In this document: positions 38,070 through 46,254 of the stretch, piece by piece
Layout: the number at the start of each line of letters is the position of its first letter
How positions within the stretch are numbered: the stretch's first letter is position 1
Origin: Hyphomicrobiales bacterium
Lineage (GTDB): Bacteria > Pseudomonadota > Alphaproteobacteria > Rhodospirillales > JACKKN01
Length of the DNA: 64,000 nt
Assembly (NCBI GenBank): GCA_024236415.1
Contig: JACKKN010000018.1
Span: forward strand, 16,415-80,414
Reading direction: 5' to 3'
The notes under the pieces: model-generated
The model's input: the letters and a program-made list of their open reading frames with translations, nothing else
The model's database searches: none
Told to the model about the DNA's origin: nothing
Made by a program: the position numbers and the translations under genes

Positions 38070-38462
38070 TTACACGCGGCGCCGTTTGCGCGGCCGACAC
38101 CCGTTGTGGGGGATCGGCGTCACGTCGCGGATCGCGGTGATGGTGAAGCCCACGGCCTGCAGGGCGCGCAGGGCCGACTCGCGCCCGGAACCGGGCCCCT
38201 TCACCTCGACCTCCAGGGTCTTCATGCCATGGTCCATGGCCTTCTTGCCGGCGTCCTCGGCGGCCACCTGGGCGGCATAGGGGGTCGACTTGCGCGACCC
38301 CTTGAAGCCCTGGCTGCCGGACGACGACCAGGCGATCGCGTTGCCCTGGGCATCCGTGATCGTGATCTTGGTGTTGTTGAACGTGGCGCTAACGTGCGCG
38401 ACGCCCGACGCGATGTTTTTCCGCTCGCGCCGGCGCGGACGTTGCGTGGTAGCCTTCGCCAT
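38070..38462 (-). CDS. rpsK: 30S ribosomal protein S11
   Basis: 130 residues with the S11 signatures NNTKITITDAQGNAI, SSGSQGFKGSRKSTPYAAQ, and the C-terminal DVTPIPHNGCRPRKRRRV, the basic tail at the platform of the 30S subunit. It binds 16S rRNA near the mRNA exit. It follows rpsM by 54 bp and is preceded by a strong promoter two genes back. Confidence 0.97.
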   Translation of the reverse strand: MAKATTQRPRRRERKNIASGVAHVSATFNNTKITITDAQGNAIAWSSSGSQGFKGSRKSTPYAAQVAAEDAGKKAMDHGMKTLEVEVKGPGSGRESALRALQAVGFTITAIRDVTPIPHNGCRPRKRRRV

Positions 38463-38516
38463 TTTCTTCGATCCCCACTCGACCGCCCGGTGCGGACGGC
38501 AACTATACTTTCAGGA

Positions 38517-38885
38517 TTACTTCTTCTTGCCCGCAATGGGCTTGGCCGGCCCCTTACGCGTCCGCGCGTTGGTGTGCGTCCGCTGCCCCCGCACCGGCAG
38601 ACCGCGCCGATGGCGCAGGCCGCGATAGCAGCCCAGGTCCATCAACCGCTTGATATTCATGGCCACTTCGCGCCGCAGGTCGCCCTCCACCTGGTAGTCG
38701 CGGTCAATGGTCTCGCGGATCAGGCCAACCTCGTCGTCGGTCAGCTCGTTGACCCGCCGCTCGGACGGAATCCCGGCCGTCGCGCAGATCGCGCGCGCCT
38801 TGGTCCGGCCGATGCCGTGAATATAAGTCAGTGCAATTTCGACCCGTTTCCCGGTCGGAATGTTCACACCAGCAATACGCGCCAA
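38517..38885 (-). CDS. rpsM: 30S ribosomal protein S13
   Basis: 122 residues starting MARIAGVNIPTGKRV, with the YIHGIGRTKA helix-hairpin-helix and the GLRHRRGLPVRGQRTHTNART tail that contacts tRNA at the P site and intersubunit bridges. It is the first gene after a full-consensus promoter (38950-38977), so the rpsM-rpsK-rpoA-rplQ part can be transcribed separately. Confidence 0.97.
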   Translation of the reverse strand: MARIAGVNIPTGKRVEIALTYIHGIGRTKARAICATAGIPSERRVNELTDDEVGLIRETIDRDYQVEGDLRREVAMNIKRLMDLGCYRGLRHRRGLPVRGQRTHTNARTRKGPAKPIAGKKK

Positions 38886-38949
38886 AGCTGCTTCTCCTTA
38901 CAGTTTGGTTGCTACGATATTTTGTCCGCCGGGAATCGGAAGAGGCGCG

Positions 38950-38977
38950 ATTATAGGGCTTTAGGCCCACGTGTCAA
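38950..38977 (-). promoter_or_regulatory. Full-consensus sigma70 promoter before rpsM
   Basis: On the minus strand TTGACA (38972-38977) and TATAAT (38950-38955), both perfect, are 16 bp apart. The spacer contains the palindromic GGGCCTAAAGCCC. It lies in the 113-bp gap between adk and rpsM and should independently drive rpsM, rpsK, rpoA and rplQ. Confidence 0.85.
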
Positions 38978-38998
38978 CACGCACTCGGCCCCGATTTC

Positions 38999-39643
38999 CT
39001 ATCCCAAAATATCGGTCAACTGTTTCGTTACCTCGTCGATGGACGCCATGCCGTCCACGGTTTTCAACAGGCCCCGCTGGCCGTAATAGCCGGTAATGGG
39101 GGCGGTCTGGTCGTGATAGGCTTTCAGCCGCTCGCGGACCGTTTGCTCGTTGTCGTCGGCGCGGCGCGTGAACTCGCTGCCGCCGCAATTGTCGCAGACG
39201 CCTTCCTGCCTGGGCCGCTGGAAGGTGTCGTGGTAGCCGGCGCCGCACTTGGCGCAGGTGAACCGGCCGGTGATGCGCGCGACCATGGCGTCGTCGTCCA
39301 CCACCACCTCGATCACCCCGTCCAGCTCCATGCCCTTGGCCTGGAACATGTCGTCCAGGGCCTCGGCCTGGGGCACCGTCCGCGGGAACCCGTCCAGGAT
39401 GAACCCGTTGGCGCAGTCCGCCTGGTCGATGCGGCCCGAGATCATGCCGATGATCAGGTCGTCGGGCACCAGCCCGCCCTTTTCCATGATCGCCTTGGCC
39501 TGGGTGCCCAGTTCGGACCCCGCCGCCACTTCGGCTCTCAGCATATCTCCGGTCGACAGTTGAACGATCTTGTACTTCTCCTCCAGGCGTTTCGCCTGGG
39601 TCCCTTTTCCGGCCCCAGGCGGGCCTATCAGTATGATTTTCAT
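38999..39643 (-). CDS. adk: Adenylate kinase (zinc-type)
   Basis: A 214-residue long-form adenylate kinase (ATP + AMP to 2 ADP). Walker A is GPPGAGKGTQAKRL (8-21). The LID domain has four cysteines at 130, 133, 150 and 153 (CAKC...CDNC), the tetracysteine zinc site instead of the polar network of E. coli Adk. DGFPRT and the RID(Q)AD segment bind AMP. Its ATG overlaps the secY stop by four bases (ATGA), so expression is coupled to SecY. Confidence 0.96.
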   Translation of the reverse strand: MKIILIGPPGAGKGTQAKRLEEKYKIVQLSTGDMLRAEVAAGSELGTQAKAIMEKGGLVPDDLIIGMISGRIDQADCANGFILDGFPRTVPQAEALDDMFQAKGMELDGVIEVVVDDDAMVARITGRFTCAKCGAGYHDTFQRPRQEGVCDNCGGSEFTRRADDNEQTVRERLKAYHDQTAPITGYYGQRGLLKTVDGMASIDEVTKQLTDILG

Positions 39644-40983
39644 CCTCGACGTCCCTTGAGTTTTGTTTTCTTGATGAGACCTTCATATTGATGCGCCAAA
39701 AGGTGCGACTGGACCTGGGCAACGGTGTCCATGGTCACGGTCACAACGATCAGCAGGCTTGTTCCACCGAAGTAGAACGGCACCGAGAACCGGGAAATCA
39801 GGATCTCGGGCAACAGGCAGACGGCCGCCAGATAGGCCGCGCCCAGGACGGTCAGGCGCGTCAGCACCTTGTCCAGGTATTCGGCGGTGTTCCGGCCCGG
39901 GCGGATGCCCGGAATGAAGCCGCCGTATTTCTTCAGGTTGTCCGCCGTCTCGGTGGGGTTGAACACCACCGCCGTATAGAAGAAGGCGAAGAACACGATC
40001 ATCGAGATGTAGATGATCAGGTACAGGGGCTGGCCGCGGCCCAGCAGGCTGGTCACGGTGGTCAGCCACTCGGGCCCCTGCCCCGACGAGAAGCCCAGCA
40101 CGGTGATCGGCAGCAGCAGGATCGAGCTGGCGAAGATGGGCGGGATCACGCCGGCCGTGTTCAGCTTCAGCGGCAGGTGCGAGCTTTCCCCGGCGGTCAT
40201 GCGGTTGCCCTGCTGGCGCTTGGGGTACTGGACGATGATTCGTCGCTGCGCCCGTTCCATGAACACGATGAAGAAGATCACGCCGACGGCCATGAACAGC
40301 AGGAAGATGATGAACAGGGTCGGCAGGGCGCCGGTGCGGCCCAGCTCGAAGGTGCCGGCCAGGGCCCGCGGCACGTTGGCGACGATGCCGGCGAAGATGA
40401 TCAGCGAGATGCCGTTGCCGACGCCGCGCGCGGTGATCTGCTCGCCCAGCCACATCAGGAAGATGGTGCCGCCGACCAGGGTCACCACCGTGGTGAAGCG
40501 GAAGAACAGCCCCGGGTCGATGACCGCCCGTCCGGCGCTGGATTGCATGCCCTCCAGCCCGGCGGCGATGCCGTAGGCCTGCAGGGCGCAGATCAGCACC
40601 GTGCCATAGCGGGTGTACTGGTTGATCTTCTTGCGCCCGGACTCGCCCTCCTTCTTCAGGGCCTCCAGCTGCGGCGACACGGCGGTCAGCAGCTGCATGA
40701 TGATGGAGGCCGAGATGTAGGGCATGATGTTGAGGGCGAAGATGGTCATGCGGCTCAGCGCACCGCCCGCGAACATGTCGAACATGCCGAGGATGCCGCC
40801 CGCCTGCTGGTGGAAAATGTCCTGCAGCACCGCCGGATCGATGCCCGGCAGAGGAATGTAGGTTCCCAACCGATAGACGATAAGCGCACCCAGGGTGAAC
40901 CAGATGCGCTTCTTCAGTTCGGTCGCCTTGTTGAAGGCGCTGAAGTTGATGTTGGCGGCGAATTGCTCGGCGGCGGAAGCCAT
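39640..40983 (-). CDS. secY: Protein translocase subunit SecY
   Basis: 447 residues with ten membrane helices. Signatures are YRLGTYIPLPGIDP after the first helix, the NIMPYISASIIMQLL plug/helix segment, and the cytoplasmic RRIIVQYPKRQQGNRM loop that contacts the ribosome and SecA. It is the pore of the Sec channel. It starts 12 bp after rplO and overlaps adk by four bases. Confidence 0.97.
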   Translation of the reverse strand: MASAAEQFAANINFSAFNKATELKKRIWFTLGALIVYRLGTYIPLPGIDPAVLQDIFHQQAGGILGMFDMFAGGALSRMTIFALNIMPYISASIIMQLLTAVSPQLEALKKEGESGRKKINQYTRYGTVLICALQAYGIAAGLEGMQSSAGRAVIDPGLFFRFTTVVTLVGGTIFLMWLGEQITARGVGNGISLIIFAGIVANVPRALAGTFELGRTGALPTLFIIFLLFMAVGVIFFIVFMERAQRRIIVQYPKRQQGNRMTAGESSHLPLKLNTAGVIPPIFASSILLLPITVLGFSSGQGPEWLTTVTSLLGRGQPLYLIIYISMIVFFAFFYTAVVFNPTETADNLKKYGGFIPGIRPGRNTAEYLDKVLTRLTVLGAAYLAAVCLLPEILISRFSVPFYFGGTSLLIVVTVTMDTVAQVQSHLLAHQYEGLIKKTKLKGRRG

Positions 40984-40995
40984 GATCGAGGGGCC

Positions 40996-41511
40996 CTATT
41001 CTTCCTTCGACTCTGTCGCGGTTTCGGGGGCGGTCTCGGCCTCGGCCGGCGCCGGGGCCAGGATCTCGACCGTGCCGCCGGCCTTCTCGACCGCCGCCAC
41101 GGCGGCCTTCGAGGCACCGGCGACCTGGATCGTCACCTTGGCGGTCAGTTCGCCCTTGGCCAGCAGGCGCAGGCCGTCCCGGCTCTTGCGTGCCAGGCCG
41201 GCGGCCACCAGGACCTCCTGGGTCAGGGGCTTCTTGGCGTCCACCTTCTCGGCGTCGATGGCCTGCTGCAGGCGGCCCAGGTTCAGCTCGGCGAAGTCCT
41301 TGCGGAACAGGTTGTTGAACCCACGCTTGGGCAGGCGGCGATAGAGCGGCATCTGGCCGCCCTCGAAGCCGATCAGCGACACGCCGCTGCGCGACTTCTG
41401 GCCCTTGTGGCCGCGGCCGCCGGTCTTGCCCTTGCCCGAGCCGATGCCCCGGCCCACCCGCTTGCGGTCCTTGTGGGCGCCGTTGTTGTCGCGAATATCG
41501 TTCAGTTTCAT
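40996..41511 (-). CDS. rplO: 50S ribosomal protein L15
   Basis: 171 residues beginning MKLNDIRDNNGAHKDRKRVGRGIGSGKG, the glycine-rich L15 N-terminus, with GFEGGQMPLYRRLPKRGF in the middle. The last 25 residues or so are Ala/Glu/Pro-rich and acidic, longer than typical L15. I chose the ATG at 41509-41511, not the one 18 bp upstream. A strong hairpin separates it from rpmD. Confidence 0.95.
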   Translation of the reverse strand: MKLNDIRDNNGAHKDRKRVGRGIGSGKGKTGGRGHKGQKSRSGVSLIGFEGGQMPLYRRLPKRGFNNLFRKDFAELNLGRLQQAIDAEKVDAKKPLTQEVLVAAGLARKSRDGLRLLAKGELTAKVTIQVAGASKAAVAAVEKAGGTVEILAPAPAEAETAPETATESKEE

Positions 41512-41529
41512 CGTCGCCGTATCCTTCAT

Positions 41530-41566
41530 GGCCGCTAGCCGGCCCCCCGCAGGGGGCCTGGCGGCC
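41530..41566 (-). promoter_or_regulatory. Two-tier GC hairpin between rpmD and rplO
   Basis: The inner stem pairs 41541-41547 with 41552-41558 (seven GC pairs, four-base loop) and the outer stem pairs 41530-41535 with 41561-41566. It ends 18 bp before the rplO ATG, near the ribosome binding site, and has no T-tract. It could reduce rplO translation initiation, or protect the processed mRNA. Confidence 0.5.
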
Positions 41567-41571
41567 GCTGC

Positions 41572-41769
41572 CTATTCGACTTCTTCGACCCGCACCAAGT
41601 GGCTGACCTTGCGGATCATGCCGCGCACGGCGGGCGTATCCTCCAGCTCGCGGGTGCGGTGCATCTTGTTCAGGCCCAGCCCGATCAGGGTCTGGCGCTG
41701 GTCCTGGGGGCGGCGGATCGGGCTGGCGATCTGCGTCACCCGCACCGTTCCCTGCTTCTTGCCGGCCAT
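41572..41769 (-). CDS. rpmD: 50S ribosomal protein L30
   Basis: 65 residues starting MAGKKQGTVRVTQIASPIRRPQDQR, with TLIGLGLNKMHRTRELEDTP, both specific to the short bacterial L30. It sits 4 bp after rpsE and before rplO, the standard spc order. Confidence 0.95.
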   Translation of the reverse strand: MAGKKQGTVRVTQIASPIRRPQDQRQTLIGLGLNKMHRTRELEDTPAVRGMIRKVSHLVRVEEVE

Positions 41770-41773
41770 GGTC

Positions 41774-42361
41774 CTACTCCTTCACCGCCGCCGCGGCGGC
41801 TGCGGCGTCGCCGCCACGGCGCGCCACGATGTCGCCGACCTTCTTGCCGCGGCGCACGGCGACACTGCGCGGCGAGGTGCAGCGGCCGAGGGCGTCGAAG
41901 GTGGCCTTGATCATGTTGTGCGGGTTCTGGGTGCCGATGGACTTGGCAACCACGTCCTGCACGCCCATGGTCTCGAAAACCGCGCGCATGGGGCCGCCGG
42001 CGATGATGCCCGTGCCCGGAGGGGCGGCGCGCAGAACCACGCGGCCGGCGCCGTAGCGGCCGTTCACGTCATGGTGCAGGGTCCGTCCCTCGCGCAGGGG
42101 GATGCGCACCAGGTCGCGCTTGGCCTGGTCGGTGGCCTTGCGGATCGCCTCCGGCACTTCGCGCGCCTTGCCGGTGCCGTAGCCGACCCGGCCGCGGCCG
42201 TCGCCCACCACCACCAGGGCGGCGAACGAGAACCGGCGCCCGCCCTTCACCACCTTGGCAACGCGGTTGATGTGCACCAGCTTGTCGACCAGGTCGGTTT
42301 CCTCTTCGCGCTCCCGCGCGGGTCCCCGTCCCCGGTTGGATTCCTTGGGTGTCCGTGCCAT
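41774..42361 (-). CDS. rpsE: 30S ribosomal protein S5
   Basis: 195 residues. The double-stranded RNA-binding domain has VDKLVHINRVAKVVKGGRRFSF and the second domain VLRAAPPGTGIIAGG..RAVFETMGVQDV, signatures of S5. The N-terminal 28 residues are highly charged. It helps decoding accuracy and mRNA unwinding. The ATG at 42359-42361 is used; a TTG three bases upstream is not needed. Confidence 0.96.
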   Translation of the reverse strand: MARTPKESNRGRGPAREREEETDLVDKLVHINRVAKVVKGGRRFSFAALVVVGDGRGRVGYGTGKAREVPEAIRKATDQAKRDLVRIPLREGRTLHHDVNGRYGAGRVVLRAAPPGTGIIAGGPMRAVFETMGVQDVVAKSIGTQNPHNMIKATFDALGRCTSPRSVAVRRGKKVGDIVARRGGDAAAAAAAVKE

Positions 42362-42373
42362 CAATCGTGCTCC

Positions 42374-42736
42374 CTAGAAAGAAAGGCCGCCTTCGCGGGC
42401 CGCGTCGGCCAAGGCTTTGATTCGCCCGTGGAAACGGTAGGCGCCGCGGTCGAAGACCACGGTGCTGACACCGGCCGCGATGGCCCGCTCGGCGATGAGC
42501 TTGCCGATCTCGGCGGCGGCCTCCTTGCTGGCGCCGGTGGCCAGTTTGCTGCGCAGGTCCTTCTCGACGGTCGAGGCGGCGGCACAGGTCTTCCCTTCGC
42601 GGTCGTCGATCACCTGGGCGTATATATGCTTGCCCGAGCGGAAAACCGAGAGCCTGGGCCGATCTTTCACCCGACGGCGGATTTTCAGGCGCGTGCGGCG
42701 GGCGCGGCGCCCTGCCAATTCCTTCGCGTTCGCCAT
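42374..42736 (-). CDS. rplR: 50S ribosomal protein L18
   Basis: 120 residues, with RRVKDRPRLSVFRSGKHIYAQVIDD and a C-terminal GYRFHGRIKALADAAREGGL-like block ending ...GLSF as in L18, the 5S rRNA-binding protein of the central protuberance. It follows rplF by 3 bp. Confidence 0.96.
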   Translation of the reverse strand: MANAKELAGRRARRTRLKIRRRVKDRPRLSVFRSGKHIYAQVIDDREGKTCAAASTVEKDLRSKLATGASKEAAAEIGKLIAERAIAAGVSTVVFDRGAYRFHGRIKALADAAREGGLSF

Positions 42737-42739
42737 GGC

Positions 42740-43273
42740 CTACTTCTTCTTTCCTTCCTTGCGCAGGATCGTCTCCTCCGCGTACTTGATGCCCTTGCCC
42801 TTGTACGGCTCCGGCGGGCGATAGCCGCGCACCTCGGCGGCCACCTGGCCCACCGCCTGCTTGTCGGCGCCCGTGATCTCAATGTGCGTCGCGTCCGGGC
42901 AGTTGACGGTGATGCCGTCGGGAATGGGATGACGGACCTCGTGGCTGTAGCCGAGCTGCAGCACCAGGTCCTTGCCCTGGACCTGGGCGCGATAGCCGAC
43001 GCCGTTGATCTCCAGCTTGCGGGTGAAACCGTCGGACACGCCGGTGACCAGGTTGTTCACCATGGTCCGGGACGTGGCCCACATCTGGCGCGCGCGCCGG
43101 CTTTCGCCGCGCGGCTTGACCCAGATCAGGTTATCCTCGTGGCTGATCTCCACCTCGTCCACCAGGCGGGCCCGCAGCTCGCCGTTCTTGCCCTTGGCGG
43201 TCACCTGCTGGCCGGCGATCTCGACCGTGACGCCGCTGGGCACCTCGACTGGATTTTTTCCGATACGGGACAT
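42740..43273 (-). CDS. rplF: 50S ribosomal protein L6
   Basis: 177 residues beginning MSRIGKNPVEVPSGVTVEIAGQ, two repeated alpha/beta domains, and the GYRPPEPYKGKGIKYAEE signature near the C-terminus. It binds the 23S rRNA near the sarcin-ricin region. It starts 34 bp after rpsH. Confidence 0.97.
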   Translation of the reverse strand: MSRIGKNPVEVPSGVTVEIAGQQVTAKGKNGELRARLVDEVEISHEDNLIWVKPRGESRRARQMWATSRTMVNNLVTGVSDGFTRKLEINGVGYRAQVQGKDLVLQLGYSHEVRHPIPDGITVNCPDATHIEITGADKQAVGQVAAEVRGYRPPEPYKGKGIKYAEETILRKEGKKK

Positions 43274-43307
43274 CTTCTCGCCCTAACCCTTCGTCCGCCA
43301 GGCGGAC

Positions 43308-43706
43308 CTAGAAAACCTCACACAGGACCTCGCCGCCGACGTTGGCGGCACGGGCCTCGGCGTCGGACATGACGCCGCGGGGCGTCGACAGGATCGAGAT
43401 GCCGAGGCCGTTGTAGACCCGCGGCAGGTCCTTGATCTTGGAGTACACGCGGCGGCCGGGCGTGGACACGCGGCTGATCTCGCGGATCACCGGGTCGCCT
43501 TCCTGGTACTTGAGCTCGATCTTGATCTCGCGGATTCCTTCGCTGACCTCGTAGCTCGAGTAGTCGCGGATGTACCCTTCGCGCTTCAGGACTTCCAGCA
43601 CGTTGGCGCGCAGCTTGGACGCCGGCGCGACGATGGTATCCTTGCGCGCCCGCTGTCCGTTGCGGATGCGGGTCAGCATATCGCCGAGGGGATCGGTCAT
43701 GGACAT
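43308..43706 (-). CDS. rpsH: 30S ribosomal protein S8
   Basis: 132 residues beginning MSMTDPLGDMLTRIRNGQ and ending with the S8 signature GLGISILSTPRGVMSDAEAR...GGEVLCEVF. It binds helix 21 of 16S rRNA and, in E. coli, represses its own operon by binding mRNA; no mRNA site was identified here. I chose the ATG at 43704-43706; the ATG six bases downstream is an alternative. Confidence 0.96.
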   Translation of the reverse strand: MSMTDPLGDMLTRIRNGQRARKDTIVAPASKLRANVLEVLKREGYIRDYSSYEVSEGIREIKIELKYQEGDPVIREISRVSTPGRRVYSKIKDLPRVYNGLGISILSTPRGVMSDAEARAANVGGEVLCEVF

Positions 43707-43719
43707 TCGCCGTTCCTCC

Positions 43720-44025
43720 TTACCAACTGGACTTGACCATGCCCGGGATCTGGCCCCGGGTGGCGAGGTCACGAAGCGCGATACGCGACAGCTTGAACTT
43801 GCGGTAGTTGCCGCGCGGCCGGCCCGACAGCTCGCAGCGCAGGCGCACGCGCACCGGCGACGAGTTGCGCGGCAGCTGCGCCAGCTTCAGGCGCGCGTTG
43901 AACCGGTCTTCGGGGGAAAGCGAGGGATCCTTGGCCATGGCCTTCAGGGCGGCCCGCTTGGCGGCAAACCGCCGTGCCATGTCGGCCCGCTTCTTGTTCC
44001 TCTCGACGGCGCTTTTCTTAGCCAT
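43720..44025 (-). CDS. rpsN: 30S ribosomal protein S14 (zinc-free form)
   Basis: 101 residues. The full-length form with one cysteine only (RCELSGRPRG), so it lacks the CXXC pairs of the zinc-type S14; C-terminal LSRIALRDLATRGQIPGMVKSSW is the standard ending. It has no need for zinc. It lies 24 bp after rplE. Confidence 0.97.
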   Translation of the reverse strand: MAKKSAVERNKKRADMARRFAAKRAALKAMAKDPSLSPEDRFNARLKLAQLPRNSSPVRVRLRCELSGRPRGNYRKFKLSRIALRDLATRGQIPGMVKSSW

Positions 44026-44049
44026 TCCGTACCTACTCCGTTGGCCGCG

Positions 44050-44589
44050 TCAGTTTGAAAACGGCATGTCGAACGCCTTCAGCAACGCCTTGGCTTCGGC
44101 GTCGGTCTTGGCGTTGGTGCAAATCACGATGTCCATCCCGCGAATCTTGTCGACCTGGTCGTAGTCGATCTCGGGGAAGACAATCTGTTCCTTCAGGCCC
44201 ATGGCATAGTTGCCGTTGCCGTCGAAGCTGCGGCCCGATACGCCGCGGAAGTCACGCACGCGCGGCAGGGCGATGTTCACCAGGCGGTCCAGGAACTCGT
44301 ACATGCGGTCGCGGCGCAGGGTCACCTTGCAGCCGACGATCATGCCGTCGCGCAGCTTGAACGCGGCGATGGACTTCTTGGCCTTGGTGATCACCGGCTT
44401 CTGGCCCGTGATGCGGGTCATGTCCTCGACCGCGCCGTCGATCTTCTTCTTGTCGAGGGCGGCCTCACCGACACCCATGTTGATGACGATCTTTTCAAGC
44501 TGCGGAATCTGCATCGGATTCTCGTACTTGAACTCGTCCAACATGGCCTGCTTGACCACGGAGTTGTAGTGTTCACGCAAACGCGCCAT
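44050..44589 (-). CDS. rplE: 50S ribosomal protein L5
   Basis: 179 residues beginning MARLREHYNSVVKQAMLDEF, with EKIVINMGVGEA and the C-terminal GMDIVICTNAKTDAEAKALL signatures. It binds 5S rRNA and contacts P-site tRNA. It starts 17 bp after rplX. Confidence 0.97.
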   Translation of the reverse strand: MARLREHYNSVVKQAMLDEFKYENPMQIPQLEKIVINMGVGEAALDKKKIDGAVEDMTRITGQKPVITKAKKSIAAFKLRDGMIVGCKVTLRRDRMYEFLDRLVNIALPRVRDFRGVSGRSFDGNGNYAMGLKEQIVFPEIDYDQVDKIRGMDIVICTNAKTDAEAKALLKAFDMPFSN

Positions 44590-44606
44590 GACGTTGGTAC
44601 CTCTAC

Positions 44607-44933
44607 CTAGTCGATGACTTCGCCGGACCGCTTGGCAAAGCGGACCTTGCGACCGTCTTCGAGGAACTTGAAACCGACCCGGGTCGGCGTTTCGCCGCTG
44701 GCCTTGGGGTCGATGTGGGCCAGGTTGGAGATGTGGATCGCCGCCTCTTTCTCGACGATCCCGCCCGGATGCGCCTGGGACGGACGGGTGTGACGCTTGA
44801 TCATGTTCACGCCCTGCACGATGGCCCGGTTCTCCTTCGGCAAAACCTTCAGGACCTCGCCGCTCCTGCCCTTGTTGCGCCCGGTGATCACCACCACCCG
44901 GTCGCCCTTCTTGATCTTCACCTTCGTCGCCAT
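44607..44933 (-). CDS. rplX: 50S ribosomal protein L24
   Basis: 108 residues starting MATKVKIKKGDRVVVITGRNKG, the KOW motif of L24, an assembly initiator protein of the 50S subunit. Its ATG (44931-44933) shares one base with the rplN stop (TGATG), so translation is coupled. Confidence 0.96.
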   Translation of the reverse strand: MATKVKIKKGDRVVVITGRNKGRSGEVLKVLPKENRAIVQGVNMIKRHTRPSQAHPGGIVEKEAAIHISNLAHIDPKASGETPTRVGFKFLEDGRKVRFAKRSGEVID

Positions 44934-45301
44934 CACAGCACCTCCGGCGCCAGCGAAATGATCTTCATGTAGCGCTTGGCGCGCAGCTCACGGGTGACCG
45001 GGCCGAAGATGCGGGTCCCGATCGGCTCGCCCTGCTTGTTGATCAGCACCGCGGCGTTGCGGTCGAAGCGGATGGCGGAGCCGTCCTTGCGCAGGATCTC
45101 CTTGGCCGTGCGCACGACCACGGCCTGCATCACGTCGCCCTTCTTCACGCGGCCGCGCGGAATCGCTTCCTTGACCGACACGACGATCACGTCGCCGACC
45201 GAGGCGTACTTCCGCTTCGAGCCACCCAGCACCTTGATGCACTGCACGCGGCGGGCGCCCGAGTTGTCGGCGACATCCAAGTTGGTTTCAGCCTGGATCA
45301 T
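44933..45301 (-). CDS. rplN: 50S ribosomal protein L14
   Basis: 122 residues starting MIQAETNLDVADNSGARRVQCIKVLGG, the L14 signature, and ending in RAKRYMKIISLAPEVL. It forms intersubunit bridges with 16S rRNA. It is the first gene of the spc block and follows rpsQ by 36 bp with no obvious promoter between them. Confidence 0.97.
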   Translation of the reverse strand: MIQAETNLDVADNSGARRVQCIKVLGGSKRKYASVGDVIVVSVKEAIPRGRVKKGDVMQAVVVRTAKEILRKDGSAIRFDRNAAVLINKQGEPIGTRIFGPVTRELRAKRYMKIISLAPEVL

Positions 45302-45337
45302 GACTCAGAATTCCTTTCTCGCTACCTGCCCGGCCGG

Positions 45338-45574
45338 TCAGGCCTGATCGGTAATCACTTCCCAGGTCTTGCGCTTGGAGATGGGGCGGCATTCGCGGAT
45401 GCGAACCGTCTCGCCCACCTTGCAGGCGTTCGCCTCGTCGTGCGCCGCGTACTTCTTGGAGCGGCGGATGAACTTCTTGTACAGCGGGTGCATCACCTTG
45501 GTCTCGACCTTGACCGTCACGGTCTTGTCCATCTTGTCGCTGACCACGACACCCTGCAAAACTCGCCTTGGCAT
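45338..45574 (-). CDS. rpsQ: 30S ribosomal protein S17
   Basis: 78 residues with VLQGVVVSDKMDKTVTV and KRSKKYAAHDEANACKVGETVRI-like blocks (read here as FIRRSKKYAAHDE...GETVRIRECRPISKRKTW), the OB-fold S17 signature. It is an early-assembly protein binding helix 11 of 16S rRNA. Confidence 0.96.
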   Translation of the reverse strand: MPRRVLQGVVVSDKMDKTVTVKVETKVMHPLYKKFIRRSKKYAAHDEANACKVGETVRIRECRPISKRKTWEVITDQA

Positions 45575-45603
45575 GGCTTTATCCTCTGGTCTCCGTGGCG
45601 GCG

Positions 45604-45801
45604 TTACGACGCGGCGCCCGCGCGCTGGCCGATGATGGTCTTGACCCGCGCGATGGAGCGGCGGACCTGCCGCCGGCGCGCGGTGTTCTCCAGCTGCCCG
45701 CTGGCGGCCTGGAAGCGCAGGTTGAAGGCTTCCTTGCGCAGGCCCAGCAGCATGTCCTTCAGCTCGTCGTCGGTCTTGGCGCGAAGGTCTTCGGGTTTCA
45801 T
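45604..45801 (-). CDS. rpmC: 50S ribosomal protein L29
   Basis: 65 residues starting MKPEDLRAKTDDELKDMLLGLRKEAFNLRFQ, the coiled-hairpin L29 signature, with ARRRQVRRSIARVKTI at the C-terminus. It sits near the peptide exit and helps bind trigger factor. It follows rplP by 3 bp. Confidence 0.95.
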   Translation of the reverse strand: MKPEDLRAKTDDELKDMLLGLRKEAFNLRFQAASGQLENTARRRQVRRSIARVKTIIGQRAGAAS

Positions 45802-45804
45802 GGC

Positions 45805-46224
45805 CTAATCCTCCTCGCCCAGGCGCGACACGAAGCGGGTCTGCAGCGGCAGCTTGGCGGCCGCCAGCTCGAAGGCCCGCCGGGCCACGTCGCGCGGCAC
45901 GCCGTCGATCTCGAACATGATGCGGCCGGGCTTGACGCGGGCGGCCCAGTATTCCGGCGTGCCCTTGCCCTTGCCCTGGCGCACTTCGGCCGGCTTCTGC
46001 GACACCGGCACGTCCGGGAAGATGCGGATCCAGACCCGGCCGGCGCGCTTCATGTGGCGCGTCATGGCGCGGCGCGCGGCCTCGATCTGGCGCGCGGTGA
46101 CCCGGTTCGGCGTCGTCGCCTTCAGGCCGTACGATCCGAAGTTCAAATCAGTTCCGCCCTTGGCATTGCCATGGATGCGGCCCTTGTGGGCCTTGCGGAA
46201 CTTGGTTCTCTTGGGACTCAGCAT
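45805..46224 (-). CDS. rplP: 50S ribosomal protein L16
   Basis: 139 residues starting MLSPKRTKFRKAHKGRIHGNAKGG, with RVWIRIFPDVPVSQKPAEVRQGKGKG, which includes the loop close to the peptidyl transferase centre. A conserved Arg in this loop is the usual YcfD hydroxylation target. It starts 30 bp after rpsC. Confidence 0.97.
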   Translation of the reverse strand: MLSPKRTKFRKAHKGRIHGNAKGGTDLNFGSYGLKATTPNRVTARQIEAARRAMTRHMKRAGRVWIRIFPDVPVSQKPAEVRQGKGKGTPEYWAARVKPGRIMFEIDGVPRDVARRAFELAAAKLPLQTRFVSRLGEED

Positions 46225-46254
46225 GGGTCCGTCGCTTTCTCGCTACCTGGGTCG

